DNA of 64,000 nt from Raphanus sativus (lineage: Eukaryota; Streptophyta; Magnoliopsida; Brassicales; Brassicaceae): assembly GCF_000801105.2 (NCBI RefSeq), contig NW_026615392.1, forward strand, positions 1 through 64,000, in the 5' to 3' direction. A program made the position numbers and the translations under genes. The notes beneath the pieces were generated by a model. The model was not told the DNA's origin and made no database searches. It saw only the letters and a list, made by a program, of their open reading frames with translations. Within the stretch, counting starts at the first letter, position 1; every line of letters starts with the position of its first letter. This document shows positions 11,064 through 22,280 of this stretch, piece by piece.

Positions 11064-12460
11064 CTTGGCTGGTTTCCCATCGAGAGTATCTTATCCAACT
11101 CCTTGGATCCACTATTGAGCATCCTGATCTGTTTGCGATTCTCAGCCAAATCACGTTCCAGCATCCTTGCTCTATCTCGTTCCCCAACGACAACTTTCCT
11201 CAACTCGCTCACCTTCTGCTCAAGAGACTCATTCTTCTCATTCACAGCAGCAAGTTCTTCACGAAGTTCTTCAAGCAGCTCGTTCTGCTTCAGAACCATA
11301 TCCTCCAATCTCAGATTCTGATCCTTGACCCTCAACCACTTGTTAAGCAGCACGTGATACTCCTCATCATCTGTACTGAGATCTGAACCAGAGGATTCAC
11401 TAGATCCCTCCTTGCGTGCACCAAATGCAACAAGGTTCACCTTTCCATCTTCTTCAGACTCTGACTCATCAGACGACTGCAATGGACTACCTTTACCCTT
11501 CCTTGAGTTTGGACATTCACGCCGTGTGTGTCCAACACCTCTACACTCAGAGCACTTGAGCTCTCTTCGTTGTACCAACGGACAGTTAGCCCTTATATGA
11601 CCAACTCCTTCACACTCGTAGCACTTGAGACCTTCTCTTCTTCTGCTACTGTCACGATCACCTCCCTGGCGACCAACCTGATTTCTCCCACCTGAGAAAT
11701 TCATCCTCTTGCCAAAATTCCTAGCCAACATGCCCACGGCATCTTCAAGCTTCTGAATTTTCTCTGCATCCTTGTCAACTACAAGGGCTATACTCCCTGG
11801 CGTACCTCCTGATGTAGACACCGAGCCACTGCCTGTCTCCATCTCTTCCGCCTTCAGCATACCCACAACCTTGTCAAACTTGAGCTCATCCGTGTTTGCA
11901 GTCATATTCAGGACCGCCTTCTGAGCTCCAAACCTTGCTGGAAGACAGCGTAGCAACTTCTTCACCAGCTTCTTCTCCTTGTACTTCTTTCCAAGTACAC
12001 ATGCTTCATGCGCCATAGCACTGAGTTTGGCACTGAAGCTCGCCACCGTATCCGCATCTGACCACTTCAGATTCTCAAACTGCGACCCAAGATGATCCAG
12101 ACGTGTCCTCTTGACACTATCATCTCCTTCAAACGAATTCAGCAGGATCTCCCACGCCTCTTTAGCTGAAGTACTCCCCTGAATCAGCTGGAACTGCTCT
12201 ACTTCAACAGCTCCGAAAATCGTCGAAAGCGCCTTTGCATTAAACTTTGATGCATTGCGCTCTGCCTCTGACCAATCCTCCTTTGGCTTAGGCTTCTTCC
12301 CATCTGCTGTGACTATGGTAGGCTCCTCCCAACCAGTCTCCACAGCTGTCCACGCATCTTCATTGATTCCTCGAATCAACTGCTTCATGCGAGCCTTCCA
12401 ATGACCATACTGGTCCGCCTTCAACACGATTGCCTTCTGCACAGAAATAACCGTGTCCAT
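11060..12460 (-). CDS. Copia-type Gag (UBN2/DUF4219-like) with two zinc knuckles
   Basis: Encodes 466 residues from an ATG at 12460 shortly after the primer site; an upstream in-frame GTG is not needed. The N-terminal part (YGHWKARMKQLIRG, then AKEAWEILLNSF) matches the capsid-like region of plant copia Gag. Two nucleic-acid-binding CCHC knuckles follow, CYECEGVGHIRANC (about residues 280-293) and CSECRGVGHTRREC (303-316), then an acidic Ser-rich segment and a coiled coil rich in Leu/Glu (about 380-450). Gag forms the particle that packages element RNA. The frame is intact to a TGA that seems to come from a one-base loss, truncating the linker to the third knuckle. Confidence 0.9.
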   Translation of the reverse strand: MDTVISVQKAIVLKADQYGHWKARMKQLIRGINEDAWTAVETGWEEPTIVTADGKKPKPKEDWSEAERNASKFNAKALSTIFGAVEVEQFQLIQGSTSAKEAWEILLNSFEGDDSVKRTRLDHLGSQFENLKWSDADTVASFSAKLSAMAHEACVLGKKYKEKKLVKKLLRCLPARFGAQKAVLNMTANTDELKFDKVVGMLKAEEMETGSGSVSTSGGTPGSIALVVDKDAEKIQKLEDAVGMLARNFGKRMNFSGGRNQVGRQGGDRDSSRRREGLKCYECEGVGHIRANCPLVQRRELKCSECRGVGHTRRECPNSRKGKGSPLQSSDESESEEDGKVNLVAFGARKEGSSESSGSDLSTDDEEYHVLLNKWLRVKDQNLRLEDMVLKQNELLEELREELAAVNEKNESLEQKVSELRKVVVGERDRARMLERDLAENRKQIRMLNSGSKELDKILSMGNQPR

Positions 12461-12498
12461 CTTCACCTCTAGGATCACACCAGTAACTTAGGTGACCC

Positions 12499-12510
12499 GC
12501 TCTGATACCA
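12499..12510 (-). other. Primer-binding site, initiator tRNA-Met
   Basis: Minus strand reads TGGTATCAGAGC, complementary to the 3' end of plant initiator tRNA-Met, two bases inside the 5' LTR end. It sets the transcription direction of the element as minus. Confidence 0.9.
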
Positions 12511-12512
12511 CT

Positions 12513-13133
12513 TGTAAGTGCAAAGATGACACCACAATTAAGTAATACAGAAGGTAAATCAGAGAGATAAAATACACAAGCACACACCAATAGCTTTATT
12601 AGAATCGCCTTGTAAACCCTATTACAAGTTCTGCTTAATCAGCTTTACACGTCTAGTGTTACACCCTAACACACGCCACTGAACAATTCCTAAGCTACCC
12701 GCTTATGTCTCTCCACCGTCAAGTACTTCAGCCCCTGCTTCAGCACGACCCAGAACACCTCCAAGCGCTTCTCTCTCTCTATAAGATCAGCCTCTGTGTC
12801 TCTGTCTCAATACAGACGACCACATAGCTATCTTATACTAACTCCACGTTCCCGAAACCCTAGTCTCCAAGGAACCACAATATGGACATCTTCCATATCA
12901 ATAAGTGCAACTTTCCTTTTCTTGGAATGCACTTATTCCTTTTCCTTTAAGTCATAAACTTGCTCCTCAAGTTTATTCCTCTTTGCCTTTTCTTCAAGAT
13001 ACTCCCTTGCTCTCCAAGTCTACACGACTCCAGCTCAGCATCTCGACTCTACATGGTCTTCACCACTCACCACGACGTCTGCTACAGCAACTACGTCAAC
13101 GACTACTTCAGGGCGGACATCTTTACATCAACA
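12513..13133 (-). repeat. 5' LTR of gag-only element
   Basis: Near-identical partner of the LTR at 9286-9906; should hold the promoter for gag on the minus strand. Followed by the target duplication TTAAA. Confidence 0.9.
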
Positions 13134-13783
13134 TTAAAGACTGCTTAGTTATGTGTGTTTTGTGTGCGTTTCATGGTGTCCAATCCGTGAGATGATGCAG
13201 AAACCAACAATACACAAAGAGCAATAATGAGAAAAAGACACAATAAAAAACTTAGATTTTTTTTGCGTACATATATGCTCTGCTTTACGTGTCTTCTTCG
13301 TTTCTTTCTTATTTCTTATTTTTTATTTTTTATTTTTATTTTTTTAATTTTTTAATTTTTAATTTTTTTGAGAAAATACTATTAAATTGAACATGGAAAA
13401 GATGTTCAATATTCATAAGAAGAGAAAAAATTATGAATATACCCATGGAGAATCATACCCATGCATACTACAACTAAACTCAGCAAAACTCAGCAGATGA
13501 GACTATTTGCACACAAATGTGATTGAAATCTCTTTCTAAGCACGTGCAAATGATATAAACACTCCAAAACTAAACTGACACTATACTACATACAACAATA
13601 TAGTATAGTCGCACAAAAAAATAACTAGTTACGAGGTTGACTACTATATACATGATTCTGATATAATAGTATAAACAAAGTGATATATAGAGAGAGCACC
13701 CTCAGAGATATACAAACAACTTATACTAAGCAAAGTGCATTTCTCCATTATGAACTGCACTAACAACCCAAGCAAAAGAGAAT
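13134..13783. other. AT-rich spacer with pyrimidine-rich tract
   Basis: A T-rich tract lies at about 13255-13375. No gene, RNA gene or transposon terminus is recognised. It continues the locus interrupted by the gag-only element. Confidence 0.4.
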
Positions 13784-14554
13784 TTGCTAACCCACCACTA
13801 CAAAAAATATGCACATCCTTTGTGTAAGTCAATCAAGTACAAAACACAAAACAAAGAGATTCATCACTGTGGTGTGTATCTATCGACGAGGAGAAGCAGC
13901 GGCGACATCCGCGCTAGGGTTTTGAGACCTGATGATGCGGCCATCAAATCAGTAGCTGAACCAGAGGCCAACCAGTTGCACCAATCAGCTAACCAAATGC
14001 CCAAACAGGATATGTGTTCAGTCAAAATAGCGTATCTCACCAACCCAGAGGAATTTTCCATGAAACAAAATCTTCATGCATTCTACACTCAACAAGGAAT
14101 CCATAAAAATTGTAATCATCTTCAAAGTTACTCGGACCAGGAAGATATGAATTTTACAAACAAGAGATTCTCCAGACCATCCATCTGCGAGTATCCGAGT
14201 TTAGAAGCTGTTTCAAGCCTAATAAAAAAGCTTTATGACCAAAATCAAACGATGGACATCAAGATGGATCTCTTGGAAAGCCAAAAAACCCAAGAACCGG
14301 AGAAATGGCCAAGGAAATCTCAAGATGCAATCAATTTTCCAAAAACGGCTAAACCGAGCAATTCATGGAAAGATTGTCCAATCTTTCAGTTCCAACAAAC
14401 CCAAACCAAGTTATGGCGACCAGGAAAGTTTCTATGTTATCAAATACATCCTGGGTACACATCCAACCGTCCAGAAGAGCATTCCACCTTTCCACCATAC
14501 ACCAGCCAGCATGTGAACAAGAGGATTTTCATTTACACCAAGTTTCCTTTTTAG
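13784..14554 (+). CDS. Hypothetical protein, possible retroelement fragment
   Basis: An open frame of up to 256 codons that I do not recognise. The ATG given is the first possible one and the first 30 residues are low in gene-like character, so the true start may be later. The middle part (YPSLEAVSSLIKKLYDQNQ) looks helical and the end is rich in Pro, Gln and Lys. It is followed within about 250 bases by a TATA box and then a tRNA-Met primer site, so it may be the end of a retroelement or endogenous pararetrovirus reading frame. No catalytic motif is visible. Low confidence that it is a functional gene. Confidence 0.3.
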   Translation: MLTHHYKKYAHPLCKSIKYKTQNKEIHHCGVYLSTRRSSGDIRARVLRPDDAAIKSVAEPEANQLHQSANQMPKQDMCSVKIAYLTNPEEFSMKQNLHAFYTQQGIHKNCNHLQSYSDQEDMNFTNKRFSRPSICEYPSLEAVSSLIKKLYDQNQTMDIKMDLLESQKTQEPEKWPRKSQDAINFPKTAKPSNSWKDCPIFQFQQTQTKLWRPGKFLCYQIHPGYTSNRPEEHSTFPPYTSQHVNKRIFIYTKFPF

Positions 14555-15595
14555 GTACCACTCCCAACTTGGAGAATAAATCACCAACGGCTATTTTTCC
14601 AAGACCAGAGCCTTCTGAAGATACTTTCAAGGAACCTAGACGTTCCAAGACACCATGCCTTCCTGCCCAAACTTTCCAGATTCAAGGAGTTCATCAAATT
14701 CCCCATTTTAAGCCAAAAATCTATTTATTCTATTCTAAAGGCTAGTTTTTATTTCCTTTGATTTCTTTCTGATTTTTAGCTTTGTAATAAATGTCTCCAG
14801 AGCCTATATAAGCTCTTGGTCGTGCATTGTAAGAATCATCTTTCGATCCTTAAGATATAAATCAGTTTACTTGTTTTTATCAAAGAGAGTCTTTGAATAA
14901 AAATATGTCTTTAGAATACATCGAGTGATTCTTGTGTTCTATTGATTCATTTAGCATAGGTTGTTGTGTGATTCATCAACCAGTGTTATTCCAGATTGAA
15001 AGATTCAATCAAACCCACCGATTGAGAGAGTCAATCAACTATCTACACCATCTCCATCATCAACCATCAAACATCTATCCATCAATCCATCCCCATTATA
15101 TCTTATCTCTTTATTTTAATCTTTCTGTTATTATTTGCTTCAGTCATTATCTCATTCTTCTTCCTTTGTTTTCAGTTTATCTTGGATTAAAAGGATAGAA
15201 ACTCTTTCATCAACCACCCCCATCTCTACCATCGCCATTCAATCGACCATCTCACCATCCTAGCTTCCGGGGCTGTATCATTTGGTATGAGAGCCGAAAG
15301 GCTTCTCTGACCCAGGTTATATCAATCCTTTATATCATCTCTATCTTTTCATTCTTGCTTAGTTTTCATTTTATAAATTCAAAAAAATCCATAAAAATTG
15401 TTATTTGCTTCAAGTTTAAATTTATGCATTTTTGTGTTCTTAAGAAAAGAAAACTAAAGAAGAAGAAGTTGAGTTGTTTGATCCACGAAAATAATCAAAA
15501 GAAGTAGTCTAGTTGTTTGCATTCATTGCCCCATGTCCCCTTACCATATTTGAATTTTTGCATTAGTTCATTTCCTAGTTTCATTTTTCTGTTTA
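14555..15595 (+). mobile_element. LTR or pararetrovirus-like leader with TATA box and primer site
   Basis: A TATA box (CTATATAAG, 14804-14812), AATAAA-like words (about 14785 and 14896) and a pyrimidine-rich leader lead to TTTGGTATGAGAGCC (15281-15295), one base off the usual tRNA-Met primer site. The bases just before it, GGGGCTGTATCA, resemble an LTR end, compare GCCTGTAACA then TTTGGTATCAGAGC at 37952-37975. So this is probably the end of an LTR plus the start of the internal region, cut by the Helitron at 15596. An integrated pararetrovirus leader is an alternative. The left limit of the LTR is not determined. Confidence 0.45.
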
Positions 15596-16004
15596 TCCTC
15601 ACATATATTAATTGAGAAGTCAATTTAGTGACTTCTGCTGACGTTTCACTCATACAGATAGTTTGATAATTTTTTTCTAATTTCATTGGTAAATGATTTT
15701 ATTTTTCATTTATTTTAATAAAATTTAAAAAAGAAAATCATAGAACCAATTAATGTTAGTTGCCAAACTATTTATATATTGTTACGCATAATTATTTATA
15801 ATATTTATAATGGTACTAATTATGGAAATTCTATATTCTATTTCATCATTTCTTTTATTTTTTACTAATATTTATAAATTATATGAAATATGTTGTTAAA
15901 AGTAGTTAATAAATATAATATACTAACTTTATTTTATGTTTTAAATGATTTTAATTTGTTTCATTTATTTTAATCAAATATAAAAAAGGAAATCATAGAA
16001 CCAA

Positions 16005-17678
16005 TTCTCCTATATATTAAATGAGAAGTCACTTTATTGACTTCTGCTGACGTGTCACTCATACATGCAGCCTGAAAAAATCTTTATAATTTCATTGGTC
16101 GATGATTTTAAAATTTTATTTATTTTAATCAAATCTAAAAAAACAAATCATAGAATCAATTAATCTTAGTTGCCAAACTATTTAAATATTTTTATGCATA
16201 ATCATTTATAGTATCAAATGGTATCAAATATGGAAATTCTATATAATACATAATCATTCAATTTTTCATTAATAGTCTATTTATAAATTATATGAAGTAT
16301 GTTGTTAAAAAGTTGTTAGTGAAACTAATATACTAGCTTTATTTTTCTATTATAAACAATTGTAAAAACTTTATTTTTCTATATAAGTCATAATATACAT
16401 ATATAAAACATATAATTTTAATTAAAAATATTATAATAACTATTGATGCATCATATAACAAGTTTATTAATTATTTAAACTAGTTAAAATCATCTGTGAT
16501 GATTAATATATATATTTAAAAAACTTAAAGTCATTTATATTGATTCATTAGTAATGATTTATACCAGATATATAATAGTATATAATTATATAAATATTTG
16601 TTCATAATTTTTAGGTTTTAAATCATCAATAATGATGATTATATCATTAATAAGAGCTTACAAATCAATATATAAAGATCTATACAAAATGTTATAAATA
16701 TTTATAAAACCATTTCTAAAAAAGAATTTCACGTTATTTATAGGAGTTTACAAAATGTTTATGATGGTTAATAGGTTTCAAATCATCGCAGAAGTTTTAA
16801 AAATCTTTATAAAATTATTTATAAGAGTTTACAAAATATTTATAAAATTATTTAAATTTAAGATTTTAAATTATTGATCATTGATAACAAATTATTTTCT
16901 TGAGTTATAAAACCATTTATTAGGATTTATTAAACTATTTATAAAGATTTATGAAACTATTTATAAGGATTCTAAAACTTCTGAGAAATAATTCATAAAA
17001 TTTAAAAATTTTAAAAATTTATGTATTAATTATAATTGTATAGTTTCCTTTCTAAGAGGTTTTGAATGTATCAAATCAGAATCAATCGCAAAATATTATT
17101 TTCTTACAATTTCATCATTTTCAAAAACTTTTTCAAAATATCAAAAAAAATGTTTTGATTTTATCTAAAAGAAAGTAACCAGAAAAATTGCATCAATCAT
17201 AAAAAAATCCAAAGAATATTATGAATAAAAGTTCCTAAATTTATGAAATTTTTTATATTCTTAACTTTTTATTAAATCAACAGAATTCACATATACATTG
17301 TTTTGTTTCTTCTTAATAATATTTTGTGTGTTTATACTTTAGTTACAACTATTTGTCACATTAGTTGATGTTTTGGATTTTAATAATTTTTATGGACGAA
17401 ATTTGATCTACAAACCAATTAAATTATATATATGTTCTAAAATAATGTTATATATTTAATGAAATATTGATTTGTAAAAGATGAAAAAATTAACTAAATA
17501 CTATATAAATCCCATTAAACTTTTTTAAAAATATTAAATAAATAAAATATGTTTAAAATTAGTTACCAAAAATTTACTTTTGGTTTTAAAATATTAAAAT
17601 ATATTATCGCAGGTCAAAAACACAAAATATTTTATTATATGAAAATTTGTACCCGCAAATATGCGGGCAGCCACCTAG
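16005..17678 (+). mobile_element. Nested non-autonomous Helitron, same family as its host
   Basis: Starts TCTCCTATATATTAAATGAG (16006) and ends with hairpin CCCGCA-AATA-TGCGGG (17652-17667) followed by CTAG (17675-17678) and T. The flanks GAACCAA and TTAATATTAGTTGCC join to the uninterrupted form seen at about 15745 (GAACCAATTAATGTTAG), an internal empty site. One extra T at the left border leaves the exact first base open. AT-rich and without a gene. Confidence 0.75.
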
Positions 17679-18071
17679 TTAATATTAGTTGCCAAACTAT
17701 TTATATATTATTATGCATAATTATTTATAGTATTTTTAGTGATAGCAATTGTGGAAATTCTACATACTATTTCATCATTTCTTTTATTTTTCACTAATGG
17801 TATATTTATAAATTATATGAAGTATGTTGTTAAAAAGTAGTTAATAAAAATAGTATACTAGCTTTGTTTTATATTATAATATAAACAGTTGTAAAAAAAA
17901 TATTTTCCTATATAAGTCATAATATACATTATAGAACATATAATTTTAATAAAAAATATTATAATAACTATTAATGCATCATATATTGATTTAATTTAGT
18001 TTAAAATCATCTGTGATGATTAATATATATTTTGTAAAAAAACATTAAAGTCAGTTATATTGATTCATTTA

Positions 18072-18584
18072 TCTATCTTATTAAAGTAGAATTACTTTAA
18101 GCTTTTGTTTGGTAACAGGGATAAGAGTCTTTAAAAAAATTAAATTTTGTTTGGTAACAAAGATAGTAGAGAATTTTGTCTTTTCCTTATTTAAATGATA
18201 GATTTAAGTATTTAATGTCTTTTCTTAATTTAAATAATAGATTTCTTTAATAGAATGAATATTAACCAAAATAAATTTCCTAATAAATATTTTGTTAACA
18301 TTTAATATTTTTCAATATTTATTGATAAAAATAATAAAATAAAAATCACACATCAAAACCAATTTATATATCATATAAATAAAATATAAAATATTTTATT
18401 TATAAATTGTTAGTATAACACTTTTATAATATAAGTCCAATTAGTTATAAATATTAGATTTTATATGATATACTGTGATATAATAGACGATTAAAATCAC
18501 ATAATATAATTATTTAAAGTAATAAATAAAATTTTTGTTTTAAAATGTTATACTAACAATTATGTAATACATATTAATTTACAC

Positions 18585-18640
<56 letters not shown>

Positions 18641-19792
18641 CATTGAACAAAGAAAAAAATTGAAGTGAAAGCAAATATTTATACGGCCACGGGTCAAACT
18701 ATAGAAAATAAACAATAATGGCGTAAGATTTTTTTTAAAACAAATTTATTTTAATTTCAAATATGTTTATATATTTATGTATTTATAAATTATTTTATTT
18801 GTTATTAAGAATGCTAAGATTTTGGAATTGGAAAAAATTATGACCCATCTCTATATCTATCTATTGTATTAAAGTAGAAGTACTTTAAGCTTTTGTTTGG
18901 TAACAGGGATAAGAGTCTTTAAAAAAATTAAATTTGTTTGGTAACAAAGATAGTAGAGAATTTTGTCTTTTCCTTATTTAAATGATAGATTTAAGTATTT
19001 AATGTCTTTTCTTAATTTAAATAATAGATTTCTTTAATAGAATGAATATTAACCAAAATAAATTTCCTAATAAATATTTTGTTAACATTTAATATTTTTC
19101 AATATTTATTGATAAAAATAATAAAATAAAAATCACACATCAAAACCAATTTATATATCATATAAATAAAATATAAAATATTTTATTTATAAATTGTTAG
19201 TATAACACTTTTATAATATAAGTCCAATTAGTTATAAATATTAGATTTTATATGATATACTGTGATATAATAGACGATTAAAATCACATAATATAATTAT
19301 TTAAAGTAATAAATAAAATTTTGTTTAAAATGTTATACTAACAATTATGTAATACATATTAATTTACACATATATATATATATATATATTATCATTGAAC
19401 AAAGAAAAAAATTGAAGTGAAAGCAAATATTTATACGGCCACGGGTCAAACTATAGAAAATAAACAATAATGGCGTAAGATTTTTTTTAAAACAAATTTA
19501 TTTTAATTTCAAATATGTTTATATATTTTATGTATTTATAAATTATTTTATTTGTTATTAAGAATGCTAAGATTTTGGAATTGGAAAAAATTATGACCCA
19601 TCTCTATATTATTTTAATTAGGAATTTAAAATTTATATCAAAATATTTTTTAAACTTTTAATTTTTATTATAACTACAAATGTTAATTTTCAATCTAAAT
19701 TTATATTTAAATATCACAAATATATCATTTATAAATAAAAAACTAAAAATATAAAATAAATACCCGCCCGGTTGGGCGGGTCAAGATCTAGT
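18072..19792 (+). mobile_element. Helitron with head-to-tail partial tandem copy
   Basis: The element begins at an A/TC junction (TCTATCTTATTAAAGTAG, 18072) and ends with hairpin CCGCCC-GGTT-GGGCGG then CTAG (19789-19792) and T. Within it, 18072-18855 is repeated from 18856 onward (TCTATCTATTGTATTAAAG) almost unchanged to about 19605; only the second copy has the last ~190 bases with the terminus. The first copy ends at CCATCTCTATA, so it is 3'-truncated. Flanks GATTCATTTA and TAATGG restore the sequence of the outer Helitron. TA microsatellites lie at 18580-18640 and 19370-19390. No gene. Confidence 0.75.
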
Positions 19793-20640
19793 AATGGTTT
19801 ATAAAAGATATATAATAGTTTATAATTATATACATATTTGGTAATAATTTGTAATGTGTCAAATCATCAATAATAACTATAATATCACTAATAATATTTT
19901 ACAAATCAATATATAAAGATCTATAAAAAATATTATAAAGATTTATAAAACCATTTGCAAGGAAGAATTTCTCATCATTTATAGGATTATATAAAAAATT
20001 TATAAAGGTTAACCGGTTTGTAAATTATTTAAAATATCAAAATGATTCAATAATTTTATAAATATTTTTTCTAAATGTTTATAAAATTAAAAAACCATCG
20101 ATAAGGTTATGAAACAATGAATTATAAAACAATCCAAAGAATATTATGAATAAAAGTATATTCCTAAGATGACAAAAAAGTATATCCCTAAATTTATGAT
20201 TTTTTTATATTTCTTACCTTTTTATTAAATTAATAGAATTTACATATATAAAGTTATGTTTTCTTAATAACTTTTGTGTTTTACACTTTAGTTACAAGTG
20301 TGGATTTATTTGTCACATGAGTTCATTTTTTTGATTTTAATAATTTTTATGGATGAAAATTTGATATAAAAACCAGTTAAACTATATATACATGTTCTAA
20401 CGATAATGTTATTTTTAAAAAATATTGTTTTTTAAAAGATGTAAAAAATCTAACTAAATACTATATAAATACTATTTAAGAATTTAAAAGTATTAATAAA
20501 TAAAATATTTTGTATGAAAAATTATTGACCAAAATCCAACATTTTTAGTTTTAAAATATTAAAATATAATATTGCAGGTCGAAGACATAAAAAATTAATA
20601 TATTAGTTTAAATTTTGACCTACAAGATTGTAGTATAAAT

Positions 20641-21713
20641 TATATAATGTAAGTTAATTGTGCTAAGATCAAAAGATTTATTTATATATAAAGTAATTTA
20701 AAATATATTTCTATTGATTGGAAAATTTGGCAATTTAAAGTTGCTTCAGTTATAGGTGGTCATAATAATGTGAATGAGAGTTCGCCCTAGCCGCTAGAGA
20801 GAGAAAGCTCCATCTTCTCTCTTAAACTCAGTCTCTCTTCTGATTTGGTGAAGACCGGCGTGCGTGGGCTTACACAGCCACAGCTTCGGTCTTTACCCGT
20901 CTTTAATTTAGCTCTCTTTTGATGTTGATCTTCTCGTGTTTGATAAAGATATCTTCTGGGTGGTTGTTTGGTTGCGGTGGAAGAGGTCTCCCGGTGAGAT
21001 CTCCGGTAAAAGCTAACTGATCTACTTGATTATGATGAAGAAGATGCCGGATTGGGCATACATACAAAGCAGTTCACCTGCAACGTCTTCTTCTCTGTTT
21101 TTATTTAGTTCGATCTTGTTGTCCGGTGACCATTTCCATCAACCCAATCCATGTTTTGAGATCTCTATTTGTTTCACTGGTGCTAGAAAGGCTGAAACTG
21201 AGGCGTCTTTGTTTATAATTTAGTGTTTATCTTTTCCTTTGTTCTAGCATCGGTGGAATATGTGTGTGATGGTGGCGTGGTGGTGTGTGGTGAGCAGAAC
21301 AAGTCTAACATCTCTGAGAAGTTTCAGGTTGCTTGTCCCGCTCTAGGAAAGAGTCATTCTTGCAGCCTTTGAATTAGTGTATTTCCGGTGTGTCTTTTGC
21401 TCTCATGTTCCTCGGTGGCTTCAGTGCGTTGGAGCATTATTATGAGGTTGAGGGCCTTAGGCTTTTCTATAAAGGTTCGTTTGAGGAGGGAGCTTGCCTC
21501 AGTTGGTGTTCTTCTCTGGTTGGTTTCTGATGTTGTTCTTATTGGTTCTGGCTCGGCACCGTGAACTAGAGGTTCATGTAAGTTTAGTCTTGTTTCAATG
21601 GTATAGCCACTGCATCACTTCCTCTCTCGTCAAGAGTTCCAGCTGTTCAAAGCGTAAAAGGATCAATATTGCTATCTATTGTCAAGGATTGTCTTTAGCT
21701 TTGGATATGAGTC
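20641..21713. other. Single-copy, gene-like but non-coding segment (left arm only)
   Basis: Base composition rises from AT-rich to mixed at about 20760, with CT-rich leader-like sequence (CTCTCTTCTGATTTGG) and words such as GGTCTCCCGGTGAGATCTCCGG. Open frames at 21026-21223 and 21494-21865 are short and match no family I know. It could be the untranslated part of a non-LTR retroelement or a decayed gene. From 19259 to 21713 it is missing in the right arm. Confidence 0.35.
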
Positions 21714-22280
21714 TAGAGTCTTGTAGTTTCTTCAAGTGTCACCCATTGTTTGGGTTTAAGTCACCCATTTGTTTGGGTTTAAGCCATCCGTTTGTTTGGG
21801 TTTATGTCTCTTATTTGTTGCGGGTGTTAGAATCTCTCTCTTGTATGTTTTACAAGTTTCATTAATCTAAAACCAGCTGGGGAAAACAAAAAGTTGGTTC
21901 AGTTTGCGAGTTATTACTTTAATTTAACAGAGTTAAATCAAACAAAATCATAAATTACATCAGATCGTACACTGTAGCGTATAACGGAGAGCGTACACTT
22001 AAAACGTGTACACCGGAATCTATACACCATACTCCAATACACGCTGTGATGTACTCTCTGTTGTACACTATGGTTTGCACTTTTATGCATGTTACTATAT
22101 ACACTACGGTTTACACTTTGTTATACGCTATGATTTATTTTCCTATGTATGTTTGGAAAACTAAATCAATTTGAATTTGAAGATTCACATCTAAAGTAAA
22201 TTCAAAAAGCAATTGAAACATACTGTCATCACTTAGTCACAAAAATATTATTAGCACAATACATACATGTATCTTCCCAC
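21714..22280. other. 3' flank of MBD4-like gene with TACAC-type repeats
   Basis: At 21735-21810 a unit of about 23 bases built on TTTGTTTGGGTTTAAG is repeated three times. At about 21965-22135 many short words of the form TACAC, TACGC and CTATGGTTT alternate, including GTAGCGTATAAC and near-inverted GTTATACGCTAT. The same block is in the right arm (62345-62530). No gene is seen. Confidence 0.55.

Larger units (their letters stand above)
9286..13133 (-). mobile_element. Complete gag-only LTR retrotransposon (Ty1/copia-like gag; TR-GAG type)
   Basis: Two 621 bp LTRs (9286-9906 and 12513-13133) flank a 2.6 kb body, and the perfect 5 bp target duplication TTAAA lies at 9281-9285 and 13134-13138. 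On the minus strand, a primer site TGGTATCAGAGC follows the 5' LTR after two bases, and a purine tract precedes the 3' LTR. The body encodes gag and a third zinc knuckle but no protease, integrase, reverse transcriptase or RNase H. It should therefore depend on enzymes of another element. By eye the LTRs differ at only three sites, so insertion is recent. Gag-only elements with these features have been named TR-GAG; whether this is such a lineage or a single deletion derivative is not decided by the sequence. Confidence 0.9.
15596..20640 (+). mobile_element. Outer Helitron, split by two nested Helitrons
   Basis: The 5' end is the A/TC junction at 15595-15596 (TCCTCACATATATTAATTGAG) and shares its first 70 bases in type with the inner element at 16006, including GACTTCTGCTGACG. 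The body is present as 15596-16004, 17679-18071 and 19793 to about 20640. It contains an internal duplication (15690-15745 against 15945-16005). The 3' end is decayed: a CTACAA-GA-TTGTAG hairpin near 20620-20635 but no clear CTAG. The inserted elements can be removed to give continuous sequence that matches the sibling copy, which supports the borders. No protein is encoded. Confidence 0.6.

Noticed and set aside
15281..15295. TGGTATGAGAGCC as part of a true tRNA gene
   Set aside because: Only the 3'-end complement is present, as in a primer site; no acceptor or anticodon stem is nearby.
18580..18640. Long TA tracts as regulatory or replication elements
   Set aside because: They are simple microsatellites in Helitrons, of different length in the two arms.
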